Source: Lunularia cruciata (lineage: Eukaryota > Streptophyta > Marchantiopsida > Lunulariales > Lunulariaceae). From it: a DNA stretch of 64,000 bases. Each line of letters begins with the position of its first letter. Position 1 is the first letter of the stretch. A model generated the notes under the pieces. The model was given only the letters and a program-made list of their open reading frames with translations, did not search any database and was not told the DNA's origin. The stretch covers positions 49,256,593 to 49,320,592 of the forward strand of contig OX419759.1 of the NCBI GenBank assembly GCA_948567375.1, in the 5' to 3' direction. Positions 1-11,872 of this stretch are shown here, in pieces. The translations under genes and the position numbers were made by a program.

Positions 1-318
1 CGACGGCCACTAATTCAGCAGATGACCATGGCATCTGGAAGAAGCGTGAACCTTCGAGCTCAGGGAGGATGGAGAATTGGAAATACCGATCCCTATGACC
101 TCCGGGCTTCTGTATATAGACAGATTCCCCGTTACGCAGTGCATCAACGCACAATGGTCCCATCTTTCAAGAGATCTGCGACCCAGAAAGGGGAAGTCAG
201 TTGGTTCGGCTTAGTTAAACGGCGCTCTCCAGATGCCACTGTAAATATGGTCGCAGAAGAAGTGTGGTTTTACATTACGTCGTGTGTTTTAGTAGGATTT
301 TATTGCTTAGTGATGTAG
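1..318 (+). CDS. Possible C-terminal coding fragment, product unknown
   Basis: The frame is open from the window edge to a TAG at 316-318, with in-frame ATGs at 22 and 28, so it could be the last exon of a gene starting outside the window. The visible protein is about 105 residues, basic in its first two thirds, and ends in a hydrophobic stretch (WFYITSCVLVGFYCLVM). I recognise no family or motif. The hydrophobic tail could be a membrane anchor or simply translated non-coding DNA. No splice acceptor can be judged because the upstream sequence is missing. Confidence 0.22.
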   Translation, partial: RRPLIQQMTMASGRSVNLRAQGGWRIGNTDPYDLRASVYRQIPRYAVHQRTMVPSFKRSATQKGEVSWFGLVKRRSPDATVNMVAEEVWFYITSCVLVGFYCLVM

Positions 319-3300
319 TATAGTTTAGTGAAGAGTTCCCCATATGGCACTTCCGCCAGTGCTAGCAGTAAATTGGGGAAGTCGGGATAAACTAGGATAT
401 GACCGACCTGTTCGTTGAGAGAAGTTGTGTACTGTACTGTAGTTCGAAGAGATCAAGGTGAGAGAGAACAAACTCTTCTCTATCTTGACGCTTTTCTGCA
501 TGTTGCCAATTTTGGTGAGAAGACACGATCTAAATCATAACTTTTTTTTGTGTATCTTACTTTTCTACATGTGTGGCCAGATCTATCGTGACTTAAGCTG
601 TACAATCAAGTCGGGAGTGCTCAATCTCCTCTTCCTCTTGTCAGTTTCACCATGATCCTTTTCTTGGTTTGTGGCCGTTTCTAAATCAGGACTCTTTCGT
701 GTGCTCTATTGCGTGTATCTTTAACCTTCCATCCAAGAAGCAGGGCGTGTAATGACATAAGCACTAGATAGAGCATGCCGAGTCTATCTTCCCATACTGA
801 CTTTTCATCCTATCGTTGTGATTTTACTAATAGGGGACGAATCGATATTTGTCCAACTCAGAGACCCTTTACTCCCCTAAAGCACCAACTGAACTGATAG
901 TTCCACATCTCATATCTAAGTTGACCTCCTATCATTAAAATAGACTCCCAGTAGACACTGTTTCAAGCATCGGGCATATCCATATCGTCCGGTCGAGCGG
1001 GACCCAAAGCCCGGGGCCAGTTGGGATGTGGGTAAATCTATGCGCTGAGTACTCTGTCACTCCACAGACCTTTTCCCAGAGAGAAGAATAAAACACGATT
1101 CCCAAGTTTCACCGGTAAAAGCCACAGATTATTCAAGAAAAAGTCCTTCCAGAAATGGAAAGAGGGAATACTTGCAGGCGAACTAGGAGCCCGGTCCGTT
1201 CCCACACTCCAAAGTCCTAGTTACAAGTTGCACAAGGACGGAGCTTTCAACCGTCTGGTAAAACCAACCGTTGTCTCCTTCCTAAGTTAAAAGATTCCTG
1301 GGCTCCACCTCCCCGGTGTACACGATAGAGTCGACACAAAACCACCGCTAGATTTGTGAGCAGTTGATGAGGAAGTGTTCAGTCTAATCACCATTGTCTA
1401 TTTTCCAAGATACTCCTAAATTGCTCGATTTTGAGAGTGAGAAATTGACTTCACGAGCAGTGTATTCGACTGTTCTTGTTCCTCGCATTATCTTGTTGAA
1501 GTTCGTCATCGTTGCAAGTATCTTCAGAGAGAAACGGGTACAGCGGGTCACAAGCTTTTACAAATTGCAGCCGCCAGCAGTGTACTGCTCCACATCAAAA
1601 GATACTGTAACAGTTGTGTACGTCAAAACTGGTTTAGAACTCAAATACTGGTTGGTCCACGCCTTCTGCATGTACAACAAGACAAGAGAAGTTGCTTCAT
1701 CCAAGGTCAGGGTGCACGAACGACTGTAGCCTATGGGCTTTTGCCTTATAAGGGATGTACGACGAGTTTTCATCTATGTCCCTGTCTCTCCCATGTGTAT
1801 GCCATGCACTTCGGTACGCCGTTTGGCTACAGATAAAGCTATAGCTGCGTCATTCCACCTTGCTGTGATATACCATGTAACTTGACGACAAGATATTTCA
1901 TGAAGTTGGAACCGGTACAGTACCGTATACATAAAGTCGAGACCATGCTTGTAAACAACTTACGAATACAACTGTATGGTATTTAAGAACATTTGTACCT
2001 TGCTTTGTGCCTTCATTGGACACAGATCCTAACACTTTCTTTGCCAGGATTTGCTATGTATGTACTTGTTTGACACTAGGTTCTACATACCACAGTCCAT
2101 CGATTCTTGTAGGGCTTGAATTTTGCAACAGTCTAGCTACTGCAAACTAATCAATCAACGCACTTCTGGCATTTTTGGAATGTTGCATGCTCTACACAAT
2201 CGTTCGGTGTGTAGGATTAAAGGATTTGAGGACATTAAAACAACCTCATGTTGAATAGAACAATATGTCGGGGAACGTAAGAGTGCTGTTGATGTAAGCA
2301 CAAGAATAAGTTGCTAGAATTCTCAAGCTAAGTCGAGGATACATTACAGTGATCCGAGAGTAGTCTATTATGCCCTAATTTTCAGAAAAATATACGATGC
2401 TCCTAACAACGCCAATTTAGTACATGGAGTCCATGCCTAGTGCCCAAAGCTTCAACAGCCCACCTTTGACCATAGGACGATGACGGTTCAAAATAATTAC
2501 TTCTCGATTTCTCATCATCACACTTTTAAGCGCGACTGCCATACACACTAACATAGCCGTACACACAGTATTTGCTACGCGTGATTTAAAGCAAAGATGA
2601 ACCCAAGTCTCGAGCCCGAAAGACTGAAAAGGGAACACCTCTGCGAAATAGTTTAGTGTCATCCCTGCCAAAACTCCAAAAGCGAAAGATGATCTCGCTG
2701 CGCGAACTCTGAACTATACTACTGCAACGAATATCGTCTCTTTTCAGGTACATCATCAAACCTACGAGAGGCAACTTTGCCGTCAGAAAGGTGAAGTTAA
2801 AAATGTATAAGTTTGTCTGATATTTCTGTCTCAATTAGGCGTTGGACGAGCTTGTTGCGAGCCATGTGGCCGTTATCAGAGTATATTAACCTAAACCCAA
2901 GCAAACTTGTACATATAATACAAGGGGTATATTTCAATAGAAAAGGACGGTGGGATATGAACTCAAAAGTAGAATCTTGGTACAAACCATATGGAGTTGC
3001 CTACCCTAGGAGGTGCATCTTCCATATTAACATATTCCAAGATACCCAAAAACGCCTTATCTTATCTATATCCAATACTGTATTAGTTTTATCTCTTCTT
3101 GTCAAAGGGAGCATGCTGAAAAGCTTGGTCACCATACCTTTTATCGATCTTGTAGCTTAAGTTGTTCTCTTCGCAGGTTGACAAACGCTAATTAATAGAA
3201 GTCATGATATTTTCCTCCTCATCATTCAAAACATATGTAAAGGGCAGAATTTAAAATCAACGGCTCAATTTCCATTCAGAATTCAAGAGCATGGGACCGG

Positions 3301-3990
3301 GAGTTCAGGGTCTCGGCCCGGCGTAGAGGTGGCGATAAGCCCAATACAATGTCATCGCTAATCCAGATCTGTATGTATGACTTTACAAGAGAAGACAGAC
3401 CACTTATTCCTTACATCAAGGAGTTAATTATGTTACAGAATTGGATTGCATTGCCGCCGAGAACTCGATTAATACGACCATGAGTTGGATTCATCGTTGT
3501 TTCTGACGGCATCGTCTGGCGCTCTTGGATTGAAGTTTCATATTTGCTCTACGCATCCTAGAAAACTAGAAGCATGAAACAGTGGTCGTGCAAAGATTAT
3601 TGAGCTCTTTGGAAAATATACAATCAATACATGTCCAACCCACGGAGCCATGAAACACGTTGGAAATGTGTGGATTCTGTGGAGAACCTTGACTGACATG
3701 AAGGCCTAAGAATTCATCATGGTGTCAGGTAGTGACATCTTATTCTTCTGGTCTACGTTGGACTGTCGTGGCCTTGTCGTTTTCCTTTATCCAAACTACT
3801 GATACATGCTTGCTCATGTAAGACCCACCCATCTCAGAAATTACCTCTTCGGTAATATGCAAAATGGATCTGACAGCTTTTGTCATAGGCCGGAAACGCC
3901 TCATCACACAGGTCGATATTTTCGCTGCATGTGATATGATTGCAATAAAACGATTATCTATAGTTAGATTGTTGACAAAATGGAGGGCGA
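319..3990. other. Left flank, no gene recognised
   Basis: This 3.7 kb has ordinary mixed base composition and retains CG dinucleotides, unlike the AT-rich island that follows. The open frames are short (60-115 codons), several start only at GTG or TTG, and none resembles a known protein. I see no tRNA, no transposon protein and no strong repeat. It is most likely intergenic sequence, perhaps including the 3' UTR of the fragment at the left edge. Confidence 0.5.
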
Positions 3991-4183
3991 CATGTATGTA
4001 ACTATTAATTTTTCAAATTTATTCACTTGTTGAATTTATCTTATCTATTGAACCACTCCTCATGTATGTAGCTATTAAGTTTTCAAATTTATTCACTTGT
4101 TGAATTTATCTTATCTATTGAATCAATTTTCAGGTGAAATTTTTAGTTACTAACTTAATTTTGTTATCTATTGAACCAATCCA
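3991..4183. repeat. 70-bp tandem repeat at the island edge
   Basis: Two nearly identical 70-bp units (3,991-4,060 and 4,061-4,130) both start CATGTATGTA and contain TTATCTATTGAA. A third, diverged unit to about 4,183 keeps TTATCTATTGAACCAATC. The block sits where composition drops abruptly to very AT-rich, marking the left edge of the transposon island. Confidence 0.75.
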
Positions 4184-4689
4184 AAAGTGAAGTTTTTACT
4201 TACCAATTGAACTTTGTTGTCAATGTCATGAATATATTAAGTTTTGAAATAAAAAAAAAGTTTGATAATTTTTATTTTTTTGATAAAAATTTTTATTTAA
4301 AAAACAGAATTATATCAGATACTCTAAAGGGAAAAACAAAAAAACAAAAAAAAACAAAAGACTTGAAACTAAACGCTAGTGTCTTTCACTACACAAGAGA
4401 AAATCTTAGCTCTATCATATACAAACATGTAAGTGAATATGTTGATAAGGGTATGAGTGTGCATATTGGCATTAAAATTAATCCAAATTTTACTAGAGTA
4501 GGGAGATACAAAATCAACAAAAAAAAATATATTGTGCATGTTAGAATTTACAAAAATCATAAAAAAAATTGAGTAGATATTTGAATCTATTATTGTAATA
4601 TGCACAAGTAAAAAATAAAAAACTCATCTAAAATTAATTTATATGTTTAAAATTACTAATGTTCATATTTGTATATATACTCTCGGTGC
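4184..4689. other. AT-rich sequence, no gene
   Basis: Extremely AT-rich with long A runs. A 133-codon frame crosses it, but it has a TTG start, is dominated by Lys, Asn, Ile and Phe, and has no recognisable motif. I regard that frame as chance openness in AT-rich DNA. Confidence 0.4.
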
Positions 4690-5302
4690 CATAACCTCAT
4701 GTGAAATGAACTTATAACCTCTTTTAGTTATAAAAAGAAATATTAGTAATCTATATTACTTGTTTGATAATTATAAGAGTATATAAAGCACCAATAGAGC
4801 AAGGAAAAAATAGCATATGGTAATATCAAAAACACGTTGACATAAAAAAAATATCTATATGGATAAAATATATTTATATCATTTGGAAGTCTTATATACA
4901 TAACATCTCATAAAGATGAAATATATGATTTATGTATTCTTCAAATGTGAAATTTAACAGATATATTTTAATATAGATCAAAGTATTTGAAATAAATAAA
5001 TTATAAAATGAATTATCATATAAAGAAAGTTTTGATATCTTGAAAATAAAATTTTTTTTAATTCTTAATTGGGAGTAGAAATCTTGGTGTGAAATGTAAA
5101 AATAATTTGTAAATATATAAAATAGTTTAATTTATAATAATATTTTAATTAATTCTTGAGTGAATAAAATTTGAATTTTAGAGATGCTTTAAAATTTTAG
5201 TATTAAAAAGAAAATGTAGTTTTTTCTTTATTGTCTTAATACATTATGACTATTTTATTATCATCAAAAATTCATTATAAGTGAAAATTAATTGACTAAT
5301 AT
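4690..5302 (+). repeat. E1 5' LTR remnant (B type), highly decayed
   Basis: From about 5,085 to 5,300 the sequence aligns step by step with 8,380-8,577. Examples are the block around AAATATATAAAATAG, the block ending TTTTAAAATTTTAGTATT, and the following leader from TTCAAGATTTCT. Upstream of 5,085 the match to the intact B LTR (36,175-36,866) is too weak to fix the start. Confidence 0.4.
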
Positions 5303-6059
5303 TTTTAATTTTATTTTCAAGATTTCTTAAAAATATAAAATAATGTGCTACATGCAATTTTATATTAGATAAAAATAGACTATGAGAAATCATTGAAAAA
5401 ATATAAAATTAATAAAATTTATGTTAGTAAACTTAAACATATTTTTGTACCCTTAAGTTAAATATTTTCTTTTTGAAATGATATTGTATATTATGCACAA
5501 ATGAGAGTATTTGGAAACATTATATAAAGGGTAATATCAATCTGGAAATTATACTTATTTTTAAAAAAAATAAAAATAAAAATGATCTTTTTATAGATAA
5601 TAGTTTGGATTATCTTTTAATAAGACACTTGAATGTATTGTGAGAGTTACTATTTTCATTGAGTTAAAATATTTAAAAATAGAAAAATAAATTATTTTTA
5701 AAAGTGTACATGCTTGTATAATTTTATATAAAAATTATAATTTTATTAAATTATTTTAAAATTTAGTATCAGATAGCACTCATGGTCAAAGAATTAAAAA
5801 AAATCATTCTTCTAATAAAAATATAAATTTTTGAAATGGAAAGAATGGTTTTTTAATGAAATTTACAAAGATGTATGATTAATAGAAAGCTATTTAAGCC
5901 AAATAATTTGATTAAAATGATAGAAATACGAGGAAATGTATTGGAGTATTGTTTAGATGTGTAAAATTTAAAAAAAAATGAAATTTACCATTTAGGAAAA
6001 ATGATTGATACTATAAAAAATCTATTTTAAAAAATTTATATTTTTATGCATGAAGAGTT

Positions 6060-6560
6060 TATAAATAATCAAAAGTATATTTGAATGAGTATTCATATTG
6101 AGAATATAGAAGATCATCAATAATAGAAGTTGAAGTTAAATAAGGTTCTCAAAAGAGGTTGAGATGATAGTAAATAGTTACTTTGAAAATAAATAAAATT
6201 CAAAATAGACTTTGCAAAGAATATTGAGAGGACTCAATAAATTTCGACACTTAGAAAAAAATGATTCGAAATGTTTTTTATATGAAAAGAAAAAATATAA
6301 ATTAATTCTTTTCATTGAGTTCTCAGAGCGCTAGTGGATATTTGCAAATAAACTTGAATGGAAAAAGTGAATTACTTGATTTGAGATTGCATATTGGACT
6401 TTATTCACCAAGATTAGAAAGAAAGAGATTTGGGATCAATGAATTGTATGAGATTGGTGGAATGAAAGGATCTCAAAAGAGCAATGAGTGTAGAGAAGCA
6501 ATAAAACTTTAGAAAATTTTGATAAAAGATAATGGAGAGAGTCTTAGTATCACCATGAAG
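6060..6560 (+). pseudogene. E1 zinc-knuckle module, decayed
   Basis: Aligns with the better preserved modules at 8,770-9,320 and, inverted, at 23,700-24,200. A 65-codon frame at 6,315-6,512 keeps the family stretch LRLHIGLYSPRLERKRFG (compare LHVGPSSPRL in the other copies), but the CCHC knuckle upstream is no longer readable. The module lies between the 5' LTR and the capsid-like gag. Its function is unknown beyond probable nucleic-acid binding. Confidence 0.45.
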
Positions 6561-6784
6561 AAAATATCTTCATCAAATAGTCTTTGAGATTAATGATTGA
6601 ATTAATATTGTAATTGATGGATAAACTATCTATGAGTGTTTCATTACAATGTATTTTAAAATTTAATTATATTATGAAAATCTTAAAAAATATGAATCTA
6701 TTGTGTTACATAGATTAGATTATTTTAAAATATTATTAATCATGTTTTTACTTTATTATTTATAAAAATATAAAAAATATTGAA

Positions 6785-7962
6785 AGGTTATGATGGAAAA
6801 GATATAATGGCTTGTATAAAAGATTTTAAAATAATTTTTATATGGAACAATAAGATAAAAAAGAATGAATGTATTTTATTATTGTTATTTAATTTCATAA
6901 AAAATATAACTCTTACATGGTATGAATCACAATATATTAAAAATAATAAATAACAAAGATGAATCTTGGGGAGTTTTACTATTGAATTCATTGAATATTA
7001 TTTTGAATAAAAATAATGAATATTTTATTGAATAAAAATAATGAGTGATTGATAAATGAGATCATCATCTTGAAGCAAAGAGAAAGAGAGAAAAAATATA
7101 TCTTTTGGATAAAAGTGATGAGTGAGTGTATCATCTTCAAGGAATGAAATAGAAAAAAAAGAAGAAATTAGAGTCTCTATTTTATATAATGTTTAGAAAG
7201 AATAAAGATGAACCATATGAAGATTATTATGATTTGAATATTATCTATATTAACAAATTTTTTGATGAGAAATTAAAACCATAGATTTGAAGTGAGATGA
7301 ATTATGAAAAAAATTTCCAATGTAAAAATTATCAAGATTAAAAATTATATGGAATAGAGTTTTGGAAAGTGATGAAAATGATTTGGTGATAAAAGAAATT
7401 ATACATCTTCTAGTAGTCTATAAATATGGTAGAGCTTATGATCCTTTGGTAACAAAAGGTATATTACAAATTATAATTACTATTATATCTACACCAAAAG
7501 ATATACTTCAAATTATTACAAAATAATTCATAGATTTCAAAATCAATATGATATACTAAAAAAAGAGAATTAGATGGATCTCAAGATCAATATAATATAA
7601 CTAAAAAAAGAGAATTTGATGGGTCATTATGTTGGGAAAAGTCAAAGAGATTATGTGAACTATCCATACAGAGTAGGCCAACTAACTAGCAATTTCAATG
7701 ATAAAAAATTTATTCAAATAGAGATCATATCCAAAGGAATTATCAAATTCTACTTATCATGGAAATATGTGCTATAGTGAGGAAATAGAGAGATGGAGTT
7801 AGGCGGTGAAACCTAAGTACCTCTTATGCAAAATAGAGATAAGGAGATTATATCCATAGATGTTATTGAGAACAAGTATGAGAAAGAAGAGAGCCCAAAT
7901 TCCAATAATTTCACATTAAAATTTTGGCACGAAAGAAAAAGAGAAATTGTTCAATAAAACCA
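6785..7962 (+). pseudogene. E1 gag-like capsid region, decayed
   Basis: Homologous to 26,986-27,960 and to the inverted copy around 22,600-23,520. The copies share the order ATGGAAAA...GAT start, a capsid-like part with a Trp-Tyr-Glu type motif, then a tail rich in Ser and Lys. Many stops and frameshifts make it untranslatable. It runs almost directly into the right-hand LTR, so protease and pol are missing from this copy. Confidence 0.5.
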
Positions 7963-7964
7963 TT

Positions 7965-8577
7965 GGTGCATGTCAATTATTTGAAAAGATCTTGTTATTA
8001 TCTATATGGGGTTTAGCCGAGCTTCAACATTAGCCATAATTAACAAGGGTTAATCATAGTAAAAATGGAAGTCTCTACTTTAGAAAGAGTGAACATCACT
8101 ATTTGGAACCTAGTGTACTAACTTTATATTATTCTTAGGTGTTGGGCTTTGAATAAAAATTGAGAACTCTTGAATCCATAAGCCTTTTGGTTATCAATTT
8201 TTCTATAATCCAAAGTTAGCTCATGTGCAAGAATCCTTGATTTTGTTGTTAGGTCAAGATAAGATCAACTACTCATGAGACTATTTTCATGTGTATGGAT
8301 ATTATTTTAGAATTTTGATTTTATATAATTTTTTGCTTAGTAACATGAGTTACTATAATAATTAGTAACTTTGGTGTGTAATTTTTCACAAATATATAAA
8401 ATAGAAGTGAGTAGATATTAATCATATTTTCATTCATAATTATCTTTCTCTCTCGTTGAATTCTTTAGTGAACAATGACTTGAGTCTTAGAGAGAACCTA
8501 AAATTTTAGTTTTGGAAAATATGTTACTTTAATAACCATCACAGATTCATTTTGAGAGAGAGATAAACCAACTTATA
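7965..8577 (+). repeat. E1 3' LTR (B type), decayed
   Basis: Aligns along its length with the intact B LTR at 36,175-36,866. Shared blocks include TGAGAACTCTTG near 8,160, GGTCAAGATAAGA near 8,250, the stretch around TAGTAACTTTGG near 8,365 and AATGACTTGAGTCTTAGA near 8,475. The 5' end is approximate. The 3' end corresponds to the CTCACA terminus of the intact LTR, here decayed to CTTATA. Confidence 0.7.
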
Positions 8578-9320
8578 TGTTTAGTTCTATTATCAAGATT
8601 TCTCTAAAAAGCAAGATAATATTTCACGAACAATTCTATATTAGATAGAAAGAGGTTATTAGAGTTCATTTGGAAAGACCATTAGGAGAAGAGAAGGCTA
8701 AACTTATGTTAGTGAACTTAGATCTATTTGGGAAAATTGGTTGACATTGTGAGGATATATTAGTTTTAGAGAGTTGAGTTCTCATGAATGAAGAATGTAG
8801 AAATGACCAAAAGTATATTTGAGTTTTTAGATTCATCTTGGGAGCATGGAATGCTACTAGGGAAGGAAGTTGAAGTTATGTTAAGTACCCCATGGGGTTG
8901 AAGAGATAATAGTGGTTGATTTGAAGAAAAAAAAGGTTTGGAGTAGATTTTGGAGAGAATATTGAGAGGATCTAAAAACTTATGCCATTTGGAGAAACAA
9001 ATAATTTTGAATGTTATTTTTACATAAAGAGAAGAGACATAAGGCAAGTTCATGTACATTAACTTTTGAGAATAATAGATGAAAGAAAAGAGAGATTTAT
9101 TTGACTTTGGATTGCATGTTGGACCTTCTTCACCAAGATTGGGAGGAAGAAGATCTAGTAATAAGGAGTTGTGTGAGGTTTGTGGAGAGGAAGGACTTCC
9201 AAAGAGCCATGAATATATTGAAATAATATCAATTTTGAGGACCTTGGTGAAAGATCTTAGAAAGAATCTTAGTACCTTTAAATAGACATTACCTTCATCA
9301 AATTGTTCTCAAGATTAGTG
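8578..9320 (+). pseudogene. Second E 5' internal fragment with zinc-knuckle module
   Basis: Immediately after the 8.58 kb LTR the E leader starts again (TGTTTAGTTC, then TCAAGATTTCTCTAAAAAG) and continues into the zinc-knuckle module. The frame at 9,079-9,285 contains LHVGPSSPRLGGRRSSNKE, VCGEEGLPKSHE and LRTLVKDLRKNLS, all seen again in the inverted copy at 23.8-24.0 kb. The order LTR, internal, LTR, internal suggests tandem elements sharing an LTR. Nothing recognisable of this copy's gag follows. Confidence 0.55.
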
Positions 9321-9794
9321 ATATAAAGCCACTTCAAATGGATCAATGGTGTATGTAAACGTCTTTAACATTGACAAAAAGAGCATTTTAGTGTGTCCAT
9401 GGGAAGGCACAAGTCAGGTAACTAACCTTGAAGTATATCAACCACATACTCATAACTAAGATGGTAAGTCACTTAAGATTACTGATTGGTGCTAATAGGT
9501 AATCAAATTTTGGACTAGGGTATGTCTAGTAAGAAGTTCACGGCTTGCAAACATCAATATCTTTTGGCTCTCACATCTATCTTGAACAAAAGAATGCTCA
9601 TTGGATTCAACTTTCAGTCCTCCCTCATATATATAAGATGGATTTTTGTGATCTTATGTTTTTTTGATTAATGGAGTCCAAAATATAAAATCTCATGGAG
9701 TTAACCATATTGTTGATGGGTGAAACAATTTATGAATCAGAGAAAGATACTACATCAAAGTTCTAGAGCTGGTTCTAGAGCTGGTTCTTGATGG
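9321..9794. other. Spacer between E1 and Harbinger
   Basis: No open frame of note. Contains a perfect 15-bp doublet (CTAGAGCTGGTT repeated, about 9,765-9,794) just before the transposase reading frame. It may include the left end of the Harbinger element, but I could not identify its terminal inverted repeat. Confidence 0.35.
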
Positions 9795-10990
9795 TAGACA
9801 ATTATTTTTGTCATCTCAAAAAGGAATTCCAAAGATTTCTAGGTTTACCAAGACAATACACATGGTGGGAAATTATTCACAAGCAAGTGAGTCTGGTCAT
9901 TGAATTTATAATTTCTAAACAATCATATGAGAAGTAGATACAAAATATCATATCAAAATTTTAAGAAATTGGTTGATGAGATTGAATCAAATGTGCATAC
10001 CATGTCTGACTGGATATATACTAGAAAAGAGTGGACTTAGAGAAATGTGTAGCTTTAGTTTTACACAGATTTTCATATAATTCACCATTGAGAACTCTTA
10101 GTGATTTGTATTGTCTTGGTGAATTGATTATAGTTAAGTACACTAAAATTATAGTAGAGATATTGACGAACAAAGACAAAATGTACTCTAAATATATCAA
10201 ACACTCTATAATAGCAAAATATATTGAAAGCATATCAAAATATGCACAGATATGTGAAATTCCACAAATCATTGGTTGTAAAGATAGTACACGTATCAAA
10301 CTAAGAATCAAACCAACTATGAGATTTTATCCTAAGCACTATAGGAATAGATATTCAGAATACTCTATTTTGCTGCAAGGTGTTTGTGATGTGAATCTTT
10401 GGTTTTGGAACTTGTGTTGTATGATGCTTGGATCTACATATAATGTTGCACTTGCTACAATCCAACTTATATCAAGTGATGGAATCAGAGACATCTCTCA
10501 CTCAACCAACACTTGTTTTTCTATAAGAAAACCATATGATATCAGTGATTCCACCATTGATCCTTGGAGGTAAAACTTATCCATTACATCATTAGTTGTT
10601 GAAATGCTGACATTGACATTCATATCAAGGAGAACCTATGCATAATATATTTGACAATCACAAATCAAAAGCACGTGCATGTGTGAGAATGCATTTGGTC
10701 AACTGAAAGGTAAGTGGAACATACTGAGGGATTGTCTAATGCAATTGGAATTTGTTCCTAGAGTGATGCTTGCATGTGCAATCCTACATAACTTTGTAAT
10801 TCAACATGGAGAACCATTAACTACAAACATCAATGCAATGGATGAGTGTATGAACAAAGTACATATTCTGCCACTCCCAAGATTTGCAATAGATGAATAG
10901 AGTATAATTAAAGGTGAATTAGTGAGAGCAACTTTGTACAAGCAATTCAAAAGTACTCATTCTAATCTAGATATAACAAATGTAGTTTAA
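9795..10990 (+). pseudogene. PIF/Harbinger transposase (DDE_Tnp_4 type), decayed
   Basis: One frame can be followed from about 9,795 to a stop at 10,988-10,990, interrupted by several in-frame stops (for example 10,571-10,573). Visible landmarks in order are the N-terminal TWWEIIHKQ, a helix-turn-helix-like part (LEKCVALVLHRFSYNSPL), the first catalytic Asp in IIGCKDSTRIK (codon 10,283-10,285), the GSTYNVAL motif where the family has Gly-Ser-x-His-Asp, and the Glu in CENAFGQLKGKWNIL (10,685-10,687). The second Asp is replaced by Asn (AAT at 10,442-10,444). Harbinger transposases act with a Myb-like partner, and one is encoded convergently 20 bp away. Stops and the lost Asp make it inactive. 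Confidence 0.75.
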
Positions 10991-11010
10991 GAGTGAAGTT
11001 ATTTGCTTAT

Positions 11011-11872
11011 TCAAGATGGTGGTCCAAGTTGGTTTTTTTTCAAGATTTCAAGCTCCATTCACTTTTGTTCAAGCATTTGGTTCATTAAATCTATCTTGTG
11101 TTGTTCTTGAACCATCATCAAATCAAATTTATGATCCTCTTACAAGGATCTCTTCTCATTTGATTCATTGACTACTTGAGAAAACTCAAGCATACACTTA
11201 TGCATTCCATCTTCACCTTCCTTTAAAACTCTTTGCTTTTTGTGACACTATCCAACGACACCAGGTTGAGCACAAGCTTTTGTCATGGGATTGATTGGGA
11301 AGCCTTGTTCTTTGGGTGAGCCACCTCTAATTTTGTGCATCTATTCATGGAACTTCCATGAACTTGGTTTTATAAATATCATTTGTTTTCCCTTCTCAAC
11401 TCTATATTTTTTAACTAAAGCATCAAGCTTGTTCTTGCGAATTTATTGATCATAAGGTGTTGTTATACCAACAGCTTCATTGAACCTATTAGCAACCACA
11501 TTCCATTGATATTGACTTACATTGCCTTGGTTGAAATGATTTAAATAAATCCATTCATATATATATCCAAAAAAAGCCTCACATGACTAGAAATCCATTC
11601 CACTTTAGCCTTCTTTGGAATATAAACACTTATAAACACAATTAATAATAATAGACAAAAATCAACATAATGATTATTTTGGAGTAGTAGCTCAATCTAC
11701 ATAATGAAATAGTCATACTCATACCTATTACAAGGGCATATTTTGATGTTGATTTCTTCTTTTTTGCACAAAGCTTCTTCTTGGATGGAGCCTACGAATC
11801 TCTCACCAATATATTTGGTTCCATAGGTGGAAGAGCTCCAAAGGTATTCTCATTATGGGCCATCTCTTCCAT
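11011..11872 (-). pseudogene. Harbinger Myb/SANT-like partner protein, decayed
   Basis: On the minus strand an ATG at 11,870-11,872 starts MEEMAHNENTFGALPPMEPN, followed by a Lys/Ser-rich basic stretch. A probable GT-AG intron follows (about 11,605-11,735), then a Myb/SANT-like domain with EWISSHVRLFLDIYMNGF, QWNVVANRFNEA and KLDALVKKYRVEKGK. The C-terminal part contains HKIDLMNQMLEQK. The PIF/Harbinger Myb-like protein is known to bind element ends and help the transposase enter the nucleus. Stops are present in several places, so it is a pseudogene. It converges tail to tail with the transposase, as is common in these elements. Confidence 0.65.

Larger units (their letters stand above)
4690..8577 (+). 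mobile_element. E1: decayed gag-only LTR retrotransposon
   Basis: Two badly decayed copies of the B-type LTR (about 4,690-5,302 and 7,965-8,577) flank about 2.7 kb that aligns with the gag-like parts of the E copies at 22-25 kb and 27 kb. No protease, reverse transcriptase or integrase can be found between these LTRs. The element is extremely AT-rich, apparently through C-to-T and G-to-A changes. The same LTR family borders the Tat-like pol of B3 at 37-40.5 kb. I infer a non-autonomous derivative. The outer boundary is approximate because the 5' LTR is barely alignable. Confidence 0.5.

Noticed and set aside
458..655. 65-codon hydrophobic frame with a GTG start
   Set aside because: A eukaryotic gene would not normally start at GTG, and no exon signals or similarity support it.
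4171..4572. 133-codon frame rich in Lys, Asn and Ile
   Set aside because: TTG start, extreme AT content and no motif. Long frames are expected by chance there.
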